DNA of 64,000 nt from a bacterium (GCA_028716385.1 JAQUPX010000002.1:230756-294755); one strand, 5' to 3'; shown: positions 47,901-56,285, numbered from the stretch's first letter. Numbers and translations: made by a program. Notes: a model not told the origin generated them from the sequence alone.

Positions 47901-50331
47901 TAGACTTATAGTATTCTGTTTAATAAACCTTGGGACACTATTTGAGAGGAAAAATGGGGACTACCTAAAAGCGATTAGTTACACTCGGGAAGCTTTGACA
48001 TTTCAGAAAAAAACAGAGGACGGGGAATCTAAATCCCTTTCATTAATAAACCTTGCAAGTTATAATCTCTCTATAGGTAGATTTTCTGAAGGAATCAGAT
48101 ATGCAATGGATAGTCTAAGAATTAGTGAAAAAATTAAAAATCCCCGTTCTCAAGTTCATTCATATATTACTCTAAGTGAGTTATATATTGGGCTTCTAAA
48201 ATTAGATAAAGCAGAAGTTTTACTCAAACATGCTCTGAAGATAACTACAAAATTAGGAATTAAAAGAGAAGAAGTTCTGGCATACTATTGTCTTGCTAAA
48301 TGCAAAATGCTTCAAAAAAGGTGGAAAGAGGCAACAAACTATCTTGATAAAGCTTTGACTCTCTCACTAGATATAGGCGAAAAAGATATTAAGGCTCTCA
48401 CGTTACTTGTACTTACCAAACTTCATATAGAAAAAAATGAATTTAGAAAAGCAAATGAATTCTGTACTGAAGTTCTGCAAATAGCAGAGAATCTGGGTTC
48501 TAAAATCTTATCAGGAGAAGCACTTTACCTGAAAAGCAAGCTTGACAAACAAAAGGTTATTGAGTACTTATTGAGTGCAGAAAAAATTATAAAAGATACC
48601 GGAGTAGTAGAATTATTATGGCAGATATATGAAGGGATTGCTAATTATTATAAAGAATCCGGCAACTTAAAAAAGAGTATTACGTACTATGATAAATGCA
48701 TAAATATATTTGAAGAGGTTTGTAAGAATATAGGGGGAAAAGATTTTAAAAAAAGCTATATGAACGACTCCCGTAAAAAAGAAGTTATAAATAAAATGGA
48801 AGAGATAAAAAAAACAATGCAAAAATTACCTACCGGCGGTCAGGCAGGAGTTGAACAGTTATCTCAACAGCGTCTTGTCAGGATTTACGAAATAATACAA
48901 ACAGTAAATTCTGCGCTCAATCTTGATGAAATACTTGAAAAAACAATAGATATTGTAATAGGAATGATGAATGCAGAACGAGGACTTATAGTTCTTGTTG
49001 ATAAAAATACAGGTGAACTTGAAGTTAAAACAGCTCGCAATATGGACAAGCAAACAATTCAGGATGCAACTTCAATCTCAACCAGTATTATTAGAGGTGT
49101 GGCAGGAAAAGGAGAACCGGTATTTACTAAAGATGCATTAGTTGATCCTGATTTTAAGGCAAAGCGGAGTGTAGTTTTGAATCAAATAAAGTCGATAATG
49201 TGTGTGCCTTTGCGAATAAAAAATAATATTATAGGAACTGTTTATATAGATACCAAGAATATAAGCGACTTATTCACCGGAGAAGATTTAAATTTTCTTA
49301 TGGCATTTGCAAACCAAGTGTCTTTAACTATAGAAAATGCGAGGTTAAAAGATAAATTACTTGAAGATGTAGAGTACTTAAGAGGTGAAGTAGAAAAGAA
49401 ATATAAGTATGCTAATTTAGTAGGGAATAGTACCAAAATGCACAAAATATATGAGATGATAGACAGTGTTTCAAATGTAAGTTCAACGGTTTTGATTATA
49501 GGCGAAACCGGTGTGGGTAAGGAGATGGTAGCAAGAGCAATCCATTATAGCGGAAACCTGAAAAATAAAAAGTTTATTCCCATACCCTGTGGAGCATTAC
49601 CTGAGCAATTGTTAGAAAGCGAACTATTTGGACATAAGAAAGGAGCGTTTACAGGGGCAACAGAGGATAAAAAAGGGCTATTTGAAGAAGCAGAAGGAGG
49701 AACTCTCTTCCTTGATGATGTGACAAATTTGAGTCCCGGAATACAAGCAAAGTTATTAAGGGTATTGGATAGTGGCGAAATAAGAATGGTAGGGGATACA
49801 AAAGAGAGACATGTGAATGTGAGAATTCTTGCAGCGACAAATAGGGATTTAGAAAAAGAAGTCAAAGAAGGAAGGTTTCGTGAAGACCTATATTATAGGT
49901 TAAATGTAATTATTATAAAAATACCGCCTCTTCGTGATCATAGAGAAGATATCCCGGTTCTTGCGAATCATTTTCTTAATACATACTGCAAGTCTATGGG
50001 AAAGAAAATTAAAGGATTCTCCCAAGAATCAATAGTTTTACTAACCGCCTATGACTGGCCCGGAAATGTTCGAGAACTTGAACATGAAATAGAAAAAATA
50101 GTTGCTCTTATAGGTAAAGAAGACATTATAACCGCAGGCATGATTTCTGCAAGAGAATTACTTAAAAAAGAAACTACACAAAATATAATACCTCTTGCCA
50201 AACTAGAAACCAACTATATAATAAAAGCCTTAAAATTAAACAAAGGCAACAAACTTAAGACTGCCAAAGATTTAGGGATAAACCGGTTAACCTTGCACAG
50301 AAAACTTAAGGATATTGAAAACGACATTTAA
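44947..50331 (+). CDS. giant multidomain regulator: Ser/Thr kinase - AAA-type ATPase - TPR - GAF - sigma54-interaction AAA+ - Fis-type HTH
   Basis: Kinase: VAIKLF, HYDIKPGNILV, LLDFGLAKE; ATPase: ISGETGVGKSRLLQEF; TPR-like repeats; GAF; sigma54 AAA+: GETGVGKEMVARAIH, GAFTGA, GGTLFLDDV; C-term TAKDLGINRLTLHRKLKDI. Confidence 0.93.
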   Translation: MEYPIINNRYKILEKLGQGAIGTVYKCEDLPTHKIVAIKLFSEVAKKLAIQRFKHEFSLIKRLQHPNISTVYDFGVTNTPETQNFFSMEYVDGINIFNVTDRLIKNKQYEPLYNLIVQVCRVLEYIHSKGLIHYDIKPGNILVKKDSTVKLLDFGLAKEITARPGLVIRGTPTYIAPEIVKGITIDGRADLYSLGCVLYEIVTRKVPFEGDGSTSFTTSSFVSILKQHLEKIPKLVDDIPSTLRTIILKLLEKEPSERYQSANEVIMEINKTSSKKYELETKETKETYVLSGKFVGRTNELKTLKTIFANRTQKGSPHIILISGETGVGKSRLLQEFKSWVQIERIVVLSGKCCEYGRLPYEGFINILSEMIHYVEPKELKQYIPYLAKLFPERFPKAENLPELPPEQEKLRLLDNLTSFIIQYPAILIIEDLQYADKETIELLEYLSRNILDTSILIFGTFGSEELHQSTSLYNAIRKLQEENYFKDGYVSDVKEITLINLNKKETSSLINSMFGKSIGITELADIVYSETKGNPLFLEETLKMLARTGVIYRAGENSSVEQAGWKVKEFKSSDMPETIKDVINKKLGVLDKKSIELLKCASIIGEEFSIELLERILKANIPEDINKLKQLSIIKEKQGIVYEFVNNKFRQVLYERISVNDKKLLHQKIGVLLEKSNIKDIGALAYHFINSGDKVKGMRYGLEAAEKAVSKYANTEAISLYQGVLSISDGLIPDRNRAEILEKIAKAYSYIGDYKKTIDNYLSAVSVLSESGRQLKKSAQQDVLNKNDMARIYMKIEKCYQNIGKYKKSEEYLNKTLRILNTKKGKELSSIFASLALLSRLKGKYDEAIKYSKDGLKMLKERDYKEKWELYHILTLVYRSKHEHSLAEKNAYHALKFARKAKNISAKIVSFNDLTVIYMLQRNHAMAIKYYKKAFRLAWETGCINSTGGLLANLGGIYLGIGNYSLSKKYLEKGLQIARRIGNNRLIVFCLINLGTLFERKNGDYLKAISYTREALTFQKKTEDGESKSLSLINLASYNLSIGRFSEGIRYAMDSLRISEKIKNPRSQVHSYITLSELYIGLLKLDKAEVLLKHALKITTKLGIKREEVLAYYCLAKCKMLQKRWKEATNYLDKALTLSLDIGEKDIKALTLLVLTKLHIEKNEFRKANEFCTEVLQIAENLGSKILSGEALYLKSKLDKQKVIEYLLSAEKIIKDTGVVELLWQIYEGIANYYKESGNLKKSITYYDKCINIFEEVCKNIGGKDFKKSYMNDSRKKEVINKMEEIKKTMQKLPTGGQAGVEQLSQQRLVRIYEIIQTVNSALNLDEILEKTIDIVIGMMNAERGLIVLVDKNTGELEVKTARNMDKQTIQDATSISTSIIRGVAGKGEPVFTKDALVDPDFKAKRSVVLNQIKSIMCVPLRIKNNIIGTVYIDTKNISDLFTGEDLNFLMAFANQVSLTIENARLKDKLLEDVEYLRGEVEKKYKYANLVGNSTKMHKIYEMIDSVSNVSSTVLIIGETGVGKEMVARAIHYSGNLKNKKFIPIPCGALPEQLLESELFGHKKGAFTGATEDKKGLFEEAEGGTLFLDDVTNLSPGIQAKLLRVLDSGEIRMVGDTKERHVNVRILAATNRDLEKEVKEGRFREDLYYRLNVIIIKIPPLRDHREDIPVLANHFLNTYCKSMGKKIKGFSQESIVLLTAYDWPGNVRELEHEIEKIVALIGKEDIITAGMISARELLKKETTQNIIPLAKLETNYIIKALKLNKGNKLKTAKDLGINRLTLHRKLKDIENDI

Positions 50332-50340
50332 ATTCGATAA

Positions 50341-50427
50341 GTGCTACAAAAAGCAACACATTCTCTAACCCCTTCTTATTATTACTCACATAAGACTTAA
50401 TTTGTCTTAACTGTTACAAAATGTAAC
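50341..50427. promoter_or_regulatory. two related 19-bp dyads: GTGCTACAAAAAGCAACAC (50341-50359) and CTGTTACAAAATGTAACAC (50411-50429), with inverted repeat TAAGAC/GTCTTA between
   Basis: 15/19 identity between dyads; second contains perfect GTTACA-aaa-TGTAAC. Confidence 0.55.
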
Positions 50428-50514
50428 ACTTTTAATTAGATAAATATTTTTCATCTGCAAAAAAATCTTCCAAAACCTCAACCACAAAACAAATCAGAGA
50501 GTTTGTAGTGATTT

Positions 50515-50530
50515 TGACATACAATTTGCT
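50515..50530 (+). promoter_or_regulatory. -24/-12-like sequence TGACAT-N5-TTGCT (possible sigma54 promoter; overlaps a TTGACA hexamer)
   Basis: consensus spacing to TGGCAC-N5-TTGCW, 2 mismatches. Confidence 0.35.
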
Positions 50531-50554
50531 CTTCAAAATATACCAAGGTAAAAA

Positions 50555-50761
50555 ATGAAAGAAGAAAGGGGTAAAGATAAAAACTGTAATCAGATTTTGT
50601 CTGTTGGTAAACAGGGTGATTTTTGTGTGTTTGTAAGTAGATATGAGGAAGTAAAAAGGCTATTTATAAAAGGATGGGCGATTACCAAGATTTCTCAAAT
50701 TACAGGTATTGATAAAAAAGAAGTTGAAAAATATAAAAATATTATAGAAAAAATTTTATAA
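50555..50761 (+). CDS. small hypothetical protein with HTH-like C-terminus
   Basis: YEEVKRLFIKGWAITKISQITGIDKKEVEKYKNII. Confidence 0.55.
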   Translation: MKEERGKDKNCNQILSVGKQGDFCVFVSRYEEVKRLFIKGWAITKISQITGIDKKEVEKYKNIIEKIL

Positions 50762-50778
50762 AAATAAGGGAGGGGGAG

Positions 50779-52302
50779 ATGATAAATTTATTAGTACTGT
50801 TTTTTGTGCAGCAAACATTTGCTGATGGTACGTGGCCTATGTATGGAGCGACATTTGAAAACACACATTTTCAGTCAATGAAAGGCGCTATAAGTAGCAC
50901 ACCTGATGTTAAGTGGTCTTATGTGACAGGAAACTTTGTTGAAAGTAATGGTCCCACAGTTGCTGATGTAGATGGGGATGGGAGTGCAGAAGTGGTTGTA
51001 GGGAGTTGTGACGATAAAGTTTATTGTTTTACCGGCTCAACAGGTGCCCCGAAATGGAGTTATACAACAGGAGATGTGATGGAGTCTTCGGCAGCATTAG
51101 CTGATGCAGATGGGGATGGAAGCGTAGAAGTGGTTGTGGGAAGTAGCGACTATAAAGTTTATTGCCTTACCGGCTCAACAGGTGTCATGAAATGGAGTTA
51201 TGCAACAGGAGGTATGGTAGGGTCTTCGCCAGCTATAGCTGATATAGATGGAGTTATGGGTGCAGAAGTGGTTGTGGGAAGTAGTGACTATAAAGTTTAT
51301 TGCCTTGATGGCGCAACAGGCACTCCGAAATGGAGTTATGCAACGGGAAGTGAGGTGTCTTCTTCACCGGCGACAGCAGATGTAGATGGGGATGGAAGCG
51401 TAGAAGTGGTTGTGGGAAGTCAGGACAATAAAGTTTATTGCCTTGCCGGTGCAACAGGCACTCCGAAATGGAGTTATGCAACAGGAGGTTTGGTGTATTC
51501 TTCGCCGGCGGTAGCAAATGTAGATGGAGATGGAGACGTAGAAGTAGTTATCGGAAGTTGGGACAATAAAGTTTATTGTCTTTCCGGCACAACAGGCACT
51601 TTGGAATGGAGCTATACAACAGGGGGAGCGGTATGTTCTTCGCCAGCTATAGGTGATATAGACAAAGATGGGAGTGTAGAAGTGGCTGTCGGGAGTTGGG
51701 ACAATAAAGTTTATTGTCTTGCCGGTGCAACAGGCACCCCGAAATGGAGTTATGCTACCCCTGGTTACGTTCATCGTAGCATATCAATTGCGGATATTGA
51801 TGATGATAATAAAATTGAAGTGCTTGTACCAAACCAGGGCACTTCGCTTATTTCTCTAAATGGTGAGGATGGTTCAATCTTATGGACAAAGGGATTGGCA
51901 ACTGATGTTCATGACATAACGATTGCTGATGTAGATGATGATAGCTGTGTGGAATTAGTAGTTGGAACAATGATCGGAGAGAAGTTATGGGTATTGGATG
52001 ACCCGGCGAATACGCATAATTGTGGAAATATGGGTAGTGTGGAAGAAAAAAATGAAAAGAGAAAGGGAAATGGAATAGAATTTAAGTCAATAGAAGATAA
52101 AATTTATTTTTATACTCCGGGAACAGTTGAAGCAAATATAAAAATATATGACTTATGCGGTAGAGAAAAAGATATAATTTATAATGGGACTTTAAGCGAA
52201 GGGAATTATACCTTTACTCCGAATATAAAAGGGAAGGGTGTTTATTTTGTGGTTTTACAAGTGCCAACAATCAGAAAAAGTTTAAAATTAATAAAACTTT
52301 AA
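50779..52302 (+). CDS. secreted 8-repeat FG-GAP/PQQ-like beta-propeller protein with C-terminal sorting-like domain
   Basis: Repeats 'TPKWSYATGGxVxSSPAIADVDGDGSVEVVVGSxDNKVYCLxGATG' (~46 aa); C-term IKIYDLCGREKDIIYNGTL...GVYFVVL; SD agggagggggag. Confidence 0.85.
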   Translation: MINLLVLFFVQQTFADGTWPMYGATFENTHFQSMKGAISSTPDVKWSYVTGNFVESNGPTVADVDGDGSAEVVVGSCDDKVYCFTGSTGAPKWSYTTGDVMESSAALADADGDGSVEVVVGSSDYKVYCLTGSTGVMKWSYATGGMVGSSPAIADIDGVMGAEVVVGSSDYKVYCLDGATGTPKWSYATGSEVSSSPATADVDGDGSVEVVVGSQDNKVYCLAGATGTPKWSYATGGLVYSSPAVANVDGDGDVEVVIGSWDNKVYCLSGTTGTLEWSYTTGGAVCSSPAIGDIDKDGSVEVAVGSWDNKVYCLAGATGTPKWSYATPGYVHRSISIADIDDDNKIEVLVPNQGTSLISLNGEDGSILWTKGLATDVHDITIADVDDDSCVELVVGTMIGEKLWVLDDPANTHNCGNMGSVEEKNEKRKGNGIEFKSIEDKIYFYTPGTVEANIKIYDLCGREKDIIYNGTLSEGNYTFTPNIKGKGVYFVVLQVPTIRKSLKLIKL

Positions 52303-52355
52303 AAAGACAAGACTTTTAATAAGAAGGTAGAATGTAGTGTTTGTTTAATAATTAG

Positions 52356-52511
52356 ATGGCTTATATAATGACTGGAGAAGTCCCCTTAAATTATGTAATT
52401 AAACCGGACGGCAAAGTATATAACAGGATGGAAGGATACAACGAAACAACAATCAAAGACTGGATAGATACTTCTATAATCGAGAGAGAGAGTAATACGG
52501 TTAATAAATAA
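52356..52511 (+). pseudogene. TlpA/thioredoxin-like C-terminal fragment (51 codons)
   Basis: MAYIMTGEVPLNYVIKPDGKVYNRMEGYNETTIKDWIDTSIIERESNTVNK resembles the cis-Pro/C-terminal part of TlpA-like proteins; not in ORF track. Confidence 0.5.
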
Positions 52512-52574
52512 AGGCAGGAGAATTCAAATCAGTTAAAAAAATTGTTTTCATCAGATAGTTAGAGTGATAAAAGG

Positions 52575-52606
52575 AAAGGGGCATTTTTTAATGCCCCTTT
52601 CTTTAT
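52575..52606 (+). terminator. perfect 10-bp hairpin AAAGGGGCAT-TTTTTA-ATGCCCCTTT followed by T-rich tail
   Basis: read directly. Confidence 0.75.
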
Positions 52607-52724
52607 ATGAATATCCCGATTATTTTCTTGACAAATCTTTCAGATATAAATAAAGTTTCAGCGAGGTAAAAATATTTGATTAAAATGTAGAGCAAATGGT
52701 TATATTAAATAAACTTCCTATAAA

Positions 52725-52806
52725 GGAGAGTGTCTATGTTTAGGTAGACATTAATGGCTACTACTTGCCATCCACACTCTCCAGGGGAGTGCCGGATGGC
52801 TTTTTT
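52725..52806 (+). promoter_or_regulatory. putative cis-regulatory attenuator: three-way-junction RNA versus intrinsic terminator
   Basis: GGAGAGTGT(52725-33)/ACACTCTCC(52774-82), GTCTA(52732-36)/TAGAC(52745-49), ATGGC(52754-58)/GCCAT(52767-71); competing GCCATCC(52767-73)/GGATGGC(52794-800)+T6. Confidence 0.6.
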
Positions 52807-52817
52807 ATTTTAAACTT

Positions 52818-54605
52818 ATGGCAAAAATGGAAGAGAAAGAAAAAATTGATTTTAAGTATAACTTTAAGTTGTACTGGAGTTTCGTAAAGAAACAAAAACT
52901 GCTTTTCGCAAGCATATTGGTACTTACATTATTGATAGAATCCGCATCTCTGGTAGATAAGTTTTTGTTTAAAGCGTTGATAGACAACGGTACGGAATTT
53001 CTGGCGCATACCCTTGATTTGCCGGGATTTACTCAAACCTTAATCCTTATTGCAATATGTTATATAGGAATTACCCTGTTCAAAGTATTCGCCAAAATAA
53101 CACATTTAGGCTTTATAAACAAGCTTGAAGCCAGGATGATTGCAGACGTAAAAAGAAAGTTTTTCAATCATCTCGTCCATCTGGATTATAATTTTCACAC
53201 GACTAACAGGACGGGAAGCCTGATTTCAAAACTTACAAGAATAGGCAGCGCAGTTGAAGGAATGACCGACTCAATTACTTTTAATTTTACGCCCCTGTTT
53301 CTTCAACTTACGATTTCAATACTCTCATTAGTATATTTCAACTGGATATCAGGAGTCGTTACTTTCATAACTATGACAGTGTTCATCGCTTACAGCCTTT
53401 TCATTCAAAGGATACAGGAAAAAGCAAACGTAGCATCAAACCTGGCAGAAGATAGTGAACGGGCAAACATTTCCGATGTATTTACCAATATAGAATCCGT
53501 CAAATGTTTTGGCAAAGAAAGTTTCGTAAAAAACAAATATGTCGAAATAAGCGAGAATACAAAAGAAAAAACACTGAGATTCTGGAATTATTTCAGGTTT
53601 CTTGATTCAATACAAACCTTGATACTCGGGTTAGGCACGTTTTTCTTAATTTATTTTACGATAACCGATTTTATTGCAGGTAAGTGCACCATGGGAACGC
53701 TGGTTTTTGTTTATTCCGTATTCAGTTCTTTGTTTGGCAATCTTTTTAGTTTTGTATGGGGAATACGAAACTTTTACAGGTCAATGGCAGACTTTGAATC
53801 TCTTTTCAGACTCGGAAAATTTGAAAACGCAATAAAAGATGCTCCCGGCGCAAAAGAACTTGAAATAAAGAAGGGTGAAATCGAATTCAAAAACGTTAAT
53901 TTCAAATATGGAGACAGAACTATCTTAAAAGACTTTAACTTGAAAGTACCAAAGAAAAAGAAAATTGCATTGGTAGGACATTCCGGTGCAGGTAAAACAA
54001 CCGTAATAAAACTACTTTACAGGCTATACGACATAAACTCGGGAGAAATAACCATTGACGACAAGAACATAAAAGGAGTCAAACAAGAATCCCTGCGTGA
54101 TGAGATGAGCATTGTTCCGCAGGAATGCGTTCTTTTTAACGATACGATTTACAATAACATAAAGTTTTCCAAACCGGATGCAACCAGGGAAGAAGTAATG
54201 AGGGCAATAGATTTCGCGCAGTTAGACAAGATTATAAAAGGCTTTCCTAAAAAGGAAGATACGATAGTCGGTGAACGTGGAGTTAAACTATCAGGCGGGG
54301 AAAAGCAGAGAGTTTCTATAGCCCGCGCTATTCTTGCGGATAAGAAAATACTAATTCTCGACGAAGCGACTTCATCTCTTGACTCGGAGACGGAGTATGA
54401 AATACAAAAAGATTTGAAGAACTTATTGAAAGGGAGAACTTCTGTCGTTATCGCCCACAGGTTATCCACGATTATGAGCGCGGATCAAATAATCGTAATA
54501 GAAAAAGGCAAAGTAGTCCAGAAAGGCACTCATACGGAATTGATAAAAGAAGAAGGTTCTTATAAGAGACTCTGGAATATGCAAAAAGGTGGATATATTA
54601 AATAA
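52818..54605 (+). CDS. ABC transporter, fused permease/ATPase
   Basis: VGHSGAGKTTVIKLLYRLYD, LSGGEKQRVSIARAILADKKILILDEATSSLD. Confidence 0.95.
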   Translation: MAKMEEKEKIDFKYNFKLYWSFVKKQKLLFASILVLTLLIESASLVDKFLFKALIDNGTEFLAHTLDLPGFTQTLILIAICYIGITLFKVFAKITHLGFINKLEARMIADVKRKFFNHLVHLDYNFHTTNRTGSLISKLTRIGSAVEGMTDSITFNFTPLFLQLTISILSLVYFNWISGVVTFITMTVFIAYSLFIQRIQEKANVASNLAEDSERANISDVFTNIESVKCFGKESFVKNKYVEISENTKEKTLRFWNYFRFLDSIQTLILGLGTFFLIYFTITDFIAGKCTMGTLVFVYSVFSSLFGNLFSFVWGIRNFYRSMADFESLFRLGKFENAIKDAPGAKELEIKKGEIEFKNVNFKYGDRTILKDFNLKVPKKKKIALVGHSGAGKTTVIKLLYRLYDINSGEITIDDKNIKGVKQESLRDEMSIVPQECVLFNDTIYNNIKFSKPDATREEVMRAIDFAQLDKIIKGFPKKEDTIVGERGVKLSGGEKQRVSIARAILADKKILILDEATSSLDSETEYEIQKDLKNLLKGRTSVVIAHRLSTIMSADQIIVIEKGKVVQKGTHTELIKEEGSYKRLWNMQKGGYIK

Positions 54606-54614
54606 GGAGAGAAA

Positions 54615-55394
54615 ATGGACATTGATAAAACCTTAAAGGCTGAAGCTAAAATCTTAAAGAAAGCTTTTAAAGACGCAAAGAATCATAAAGAAGTGCTTAA
54701 AAACTTACGTAAAATAGCCGAAGAACGCGCCAAAGAGATATTATGCAAACACAAGGATATAAAATTAATAATACTCCACGGCTCCGTTGGCAGGGAATTA
54801 AGCGGAGATAAACAATATGGTTCCGTAGTTTGCGAAAGAAGCGATATAGACTTAGGATGTTTTAGTCTCTCTGATATCAAGAAATTGAAAACCGAATGGA
54901 AGAAAAACACTCCTCATTGGTTAGCGGGTTCTATCGCTCTTTACGACCCAAATAATTTACTGCCGGAGTTAAAAGCTAAATACGCCAAATGGGATATTGA
55001 GCAAAGGAAAAAAATTATTTGGCATCTGTGGATGGAGACACTATCAATAAAGTCCAGCGCTTTGTTGTTTCTCGAAAAGAATGATTTACCTGCTGCCTTA
55101 TGGGCATCGAGAAAAGCATATGAACGGGTACTTGACGTAACTCTTTTAGTAGATAATTTTGTTCCTTGTACTCCAAAATATGACTGGCATTGTTTTAGAA
55201 AAAACATAAAAAGAACGCTTGTAAAACTTCATAAGGTAGATATTAAAGATAAGAAAGCAGTAAAACGCATAATAATTGAGGCAGATAACAGTCACTGGAG
55301 ACTCAAAGAAGAGTTAGAAAAATTTCTGGGGAAAAAACATATTTTTGAGGGGAATTGGGATTCTGTAAGATTTCCAATTATCAAATGGCTGTAA
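54615..55394 (+). CDS. nucleotidyltransferase with HEPN-like helical C-terminus
   Basis: LIILHGSVGRELSGDKQYGSVVCERSDIDLGCFS; helical region ALLFLEKNDLPAALWASRKAYERVLD. Confidence 0.7.
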   Translation: MDIDKTLKAEAKILKKAFKDAKNHKEVLKNLRKIAEERAKEILCKHKDIKLIILHGSVGRELSGDKQYGSVVCERSDIDLGCFSLSDIKKLKTEWKKNTPHWLAGSIALYDPNNLLPELKAKYAKWDIEQRKKIIWHLWMETLSIKSSALLFLEKNDLPAALWASRKAYERVLDVTLLVDNFVPCTPKYDWHCFRKNIKRTLVKLHKVDIKDKKAVKRIIIEADNSHWRLKEELEKFLGKKHIFEGNWDSVRFPIIKWL

Positions 55395-55496
55395 ATACTA
55401 TTAAATATACAAGTGCGAGTTCTTAAAAAATAACTTGCCAAGATGAAATTTAAAAATATATTAGGAAAAGAATAGCTTTAATAAAGGAGAGTTTTT

Positions 55497-56285
55497 ATGA
55501 ACAAGCAAACTAAAACATTTGACAGGATAATGATAGAAAGAGCCAGAACTCTGTATCAAGAACCTGATATTCTGGCACATTTTTCCAACCCGGACAGAAA
55601 TATTAACAGAAAAGGGCTTTGTGCTTGGGAGTTATCACTTTGTAAGGAATATATTCAGGAAAACGGGCATATTCTTGTTATTGGCTGCGCCGGGGGGCAA
55701 GAATCTTTTGTTTTTCTCAGGGCAGGCTATCAGGTGACAGGTGTTGATATCGTTCCTGAATTTATAGAAGCTGCACGGAAACAGGCTAATAAAAAGGGGT
55801 TCAAAAACAGTGCAAGGTTTGAATTGGTGAATGACTTTCAATGGCCTGTTAGAGATGGTACGTGTGATGCGGTATCTATGTTAGCTAACTTTCTAACGTA
55901 TTTGCCATCACGTGACATCAGAAAAACAGTATTTAAAGAATGCTTTCGAGTTTTGAAACCGGGTGGTGTTGTTATGATGCAAGGAGCGGATAGAACACAT
56001 CCAAATATAAATCTTAAAAGACCCAAATGGGAACCAAAGCGTATAGAAAATCTAAAAAAGAAGCAAGAATGGAACCTTATGAAAGAAAAAGGCGTGGAGG
56101 TAAAACTTTACCATCCTTGCAAGGGAGATGTTAATGCGAAGACTTTGGTGCCAAATTACTCCGTAGACCCACGAGAAATTTGGAAAGAAGTTGAAAAATG
56201 TAATTTGCGTATCATAAGGTTTCAGGGAGAACAGAATCCTGAATCACGCTTTGCGTTTGTTACTCTGGTAGCCGTAAAAGATTGA
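55497..56285 (+). CDS. class I SAM-dependent methyltransferase
   Basis: ILVIGCAGGQESFVFLRAGYQVTGVDIVPEFIEAARKQA...ECFRVLKPGGVVMMQG. Confidence 0.85.
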   Translation: MNKQTKTFDRIMIERARTLYQEPDILAHFSNPDRNINRKGLCAWELSLCKEYIQENGHILVIGCAGGQESFVFLRAGYQVTGVDIVPEFIEAARKQANKKGFKNSARFELVNDFQWPVRDGTCDAVSMLANFLTYLPSRDIRKTVFKECFRVLKPGGVVMMQGADRTHPNINLKRPKWEPKRIENLKKKQEWNLMKEKGVEVKLYHPCKGDVNAKTLVPNYSVDPREIWKEVEKCNLRIIRFQGEQNPESRFAFVTLVAVKD

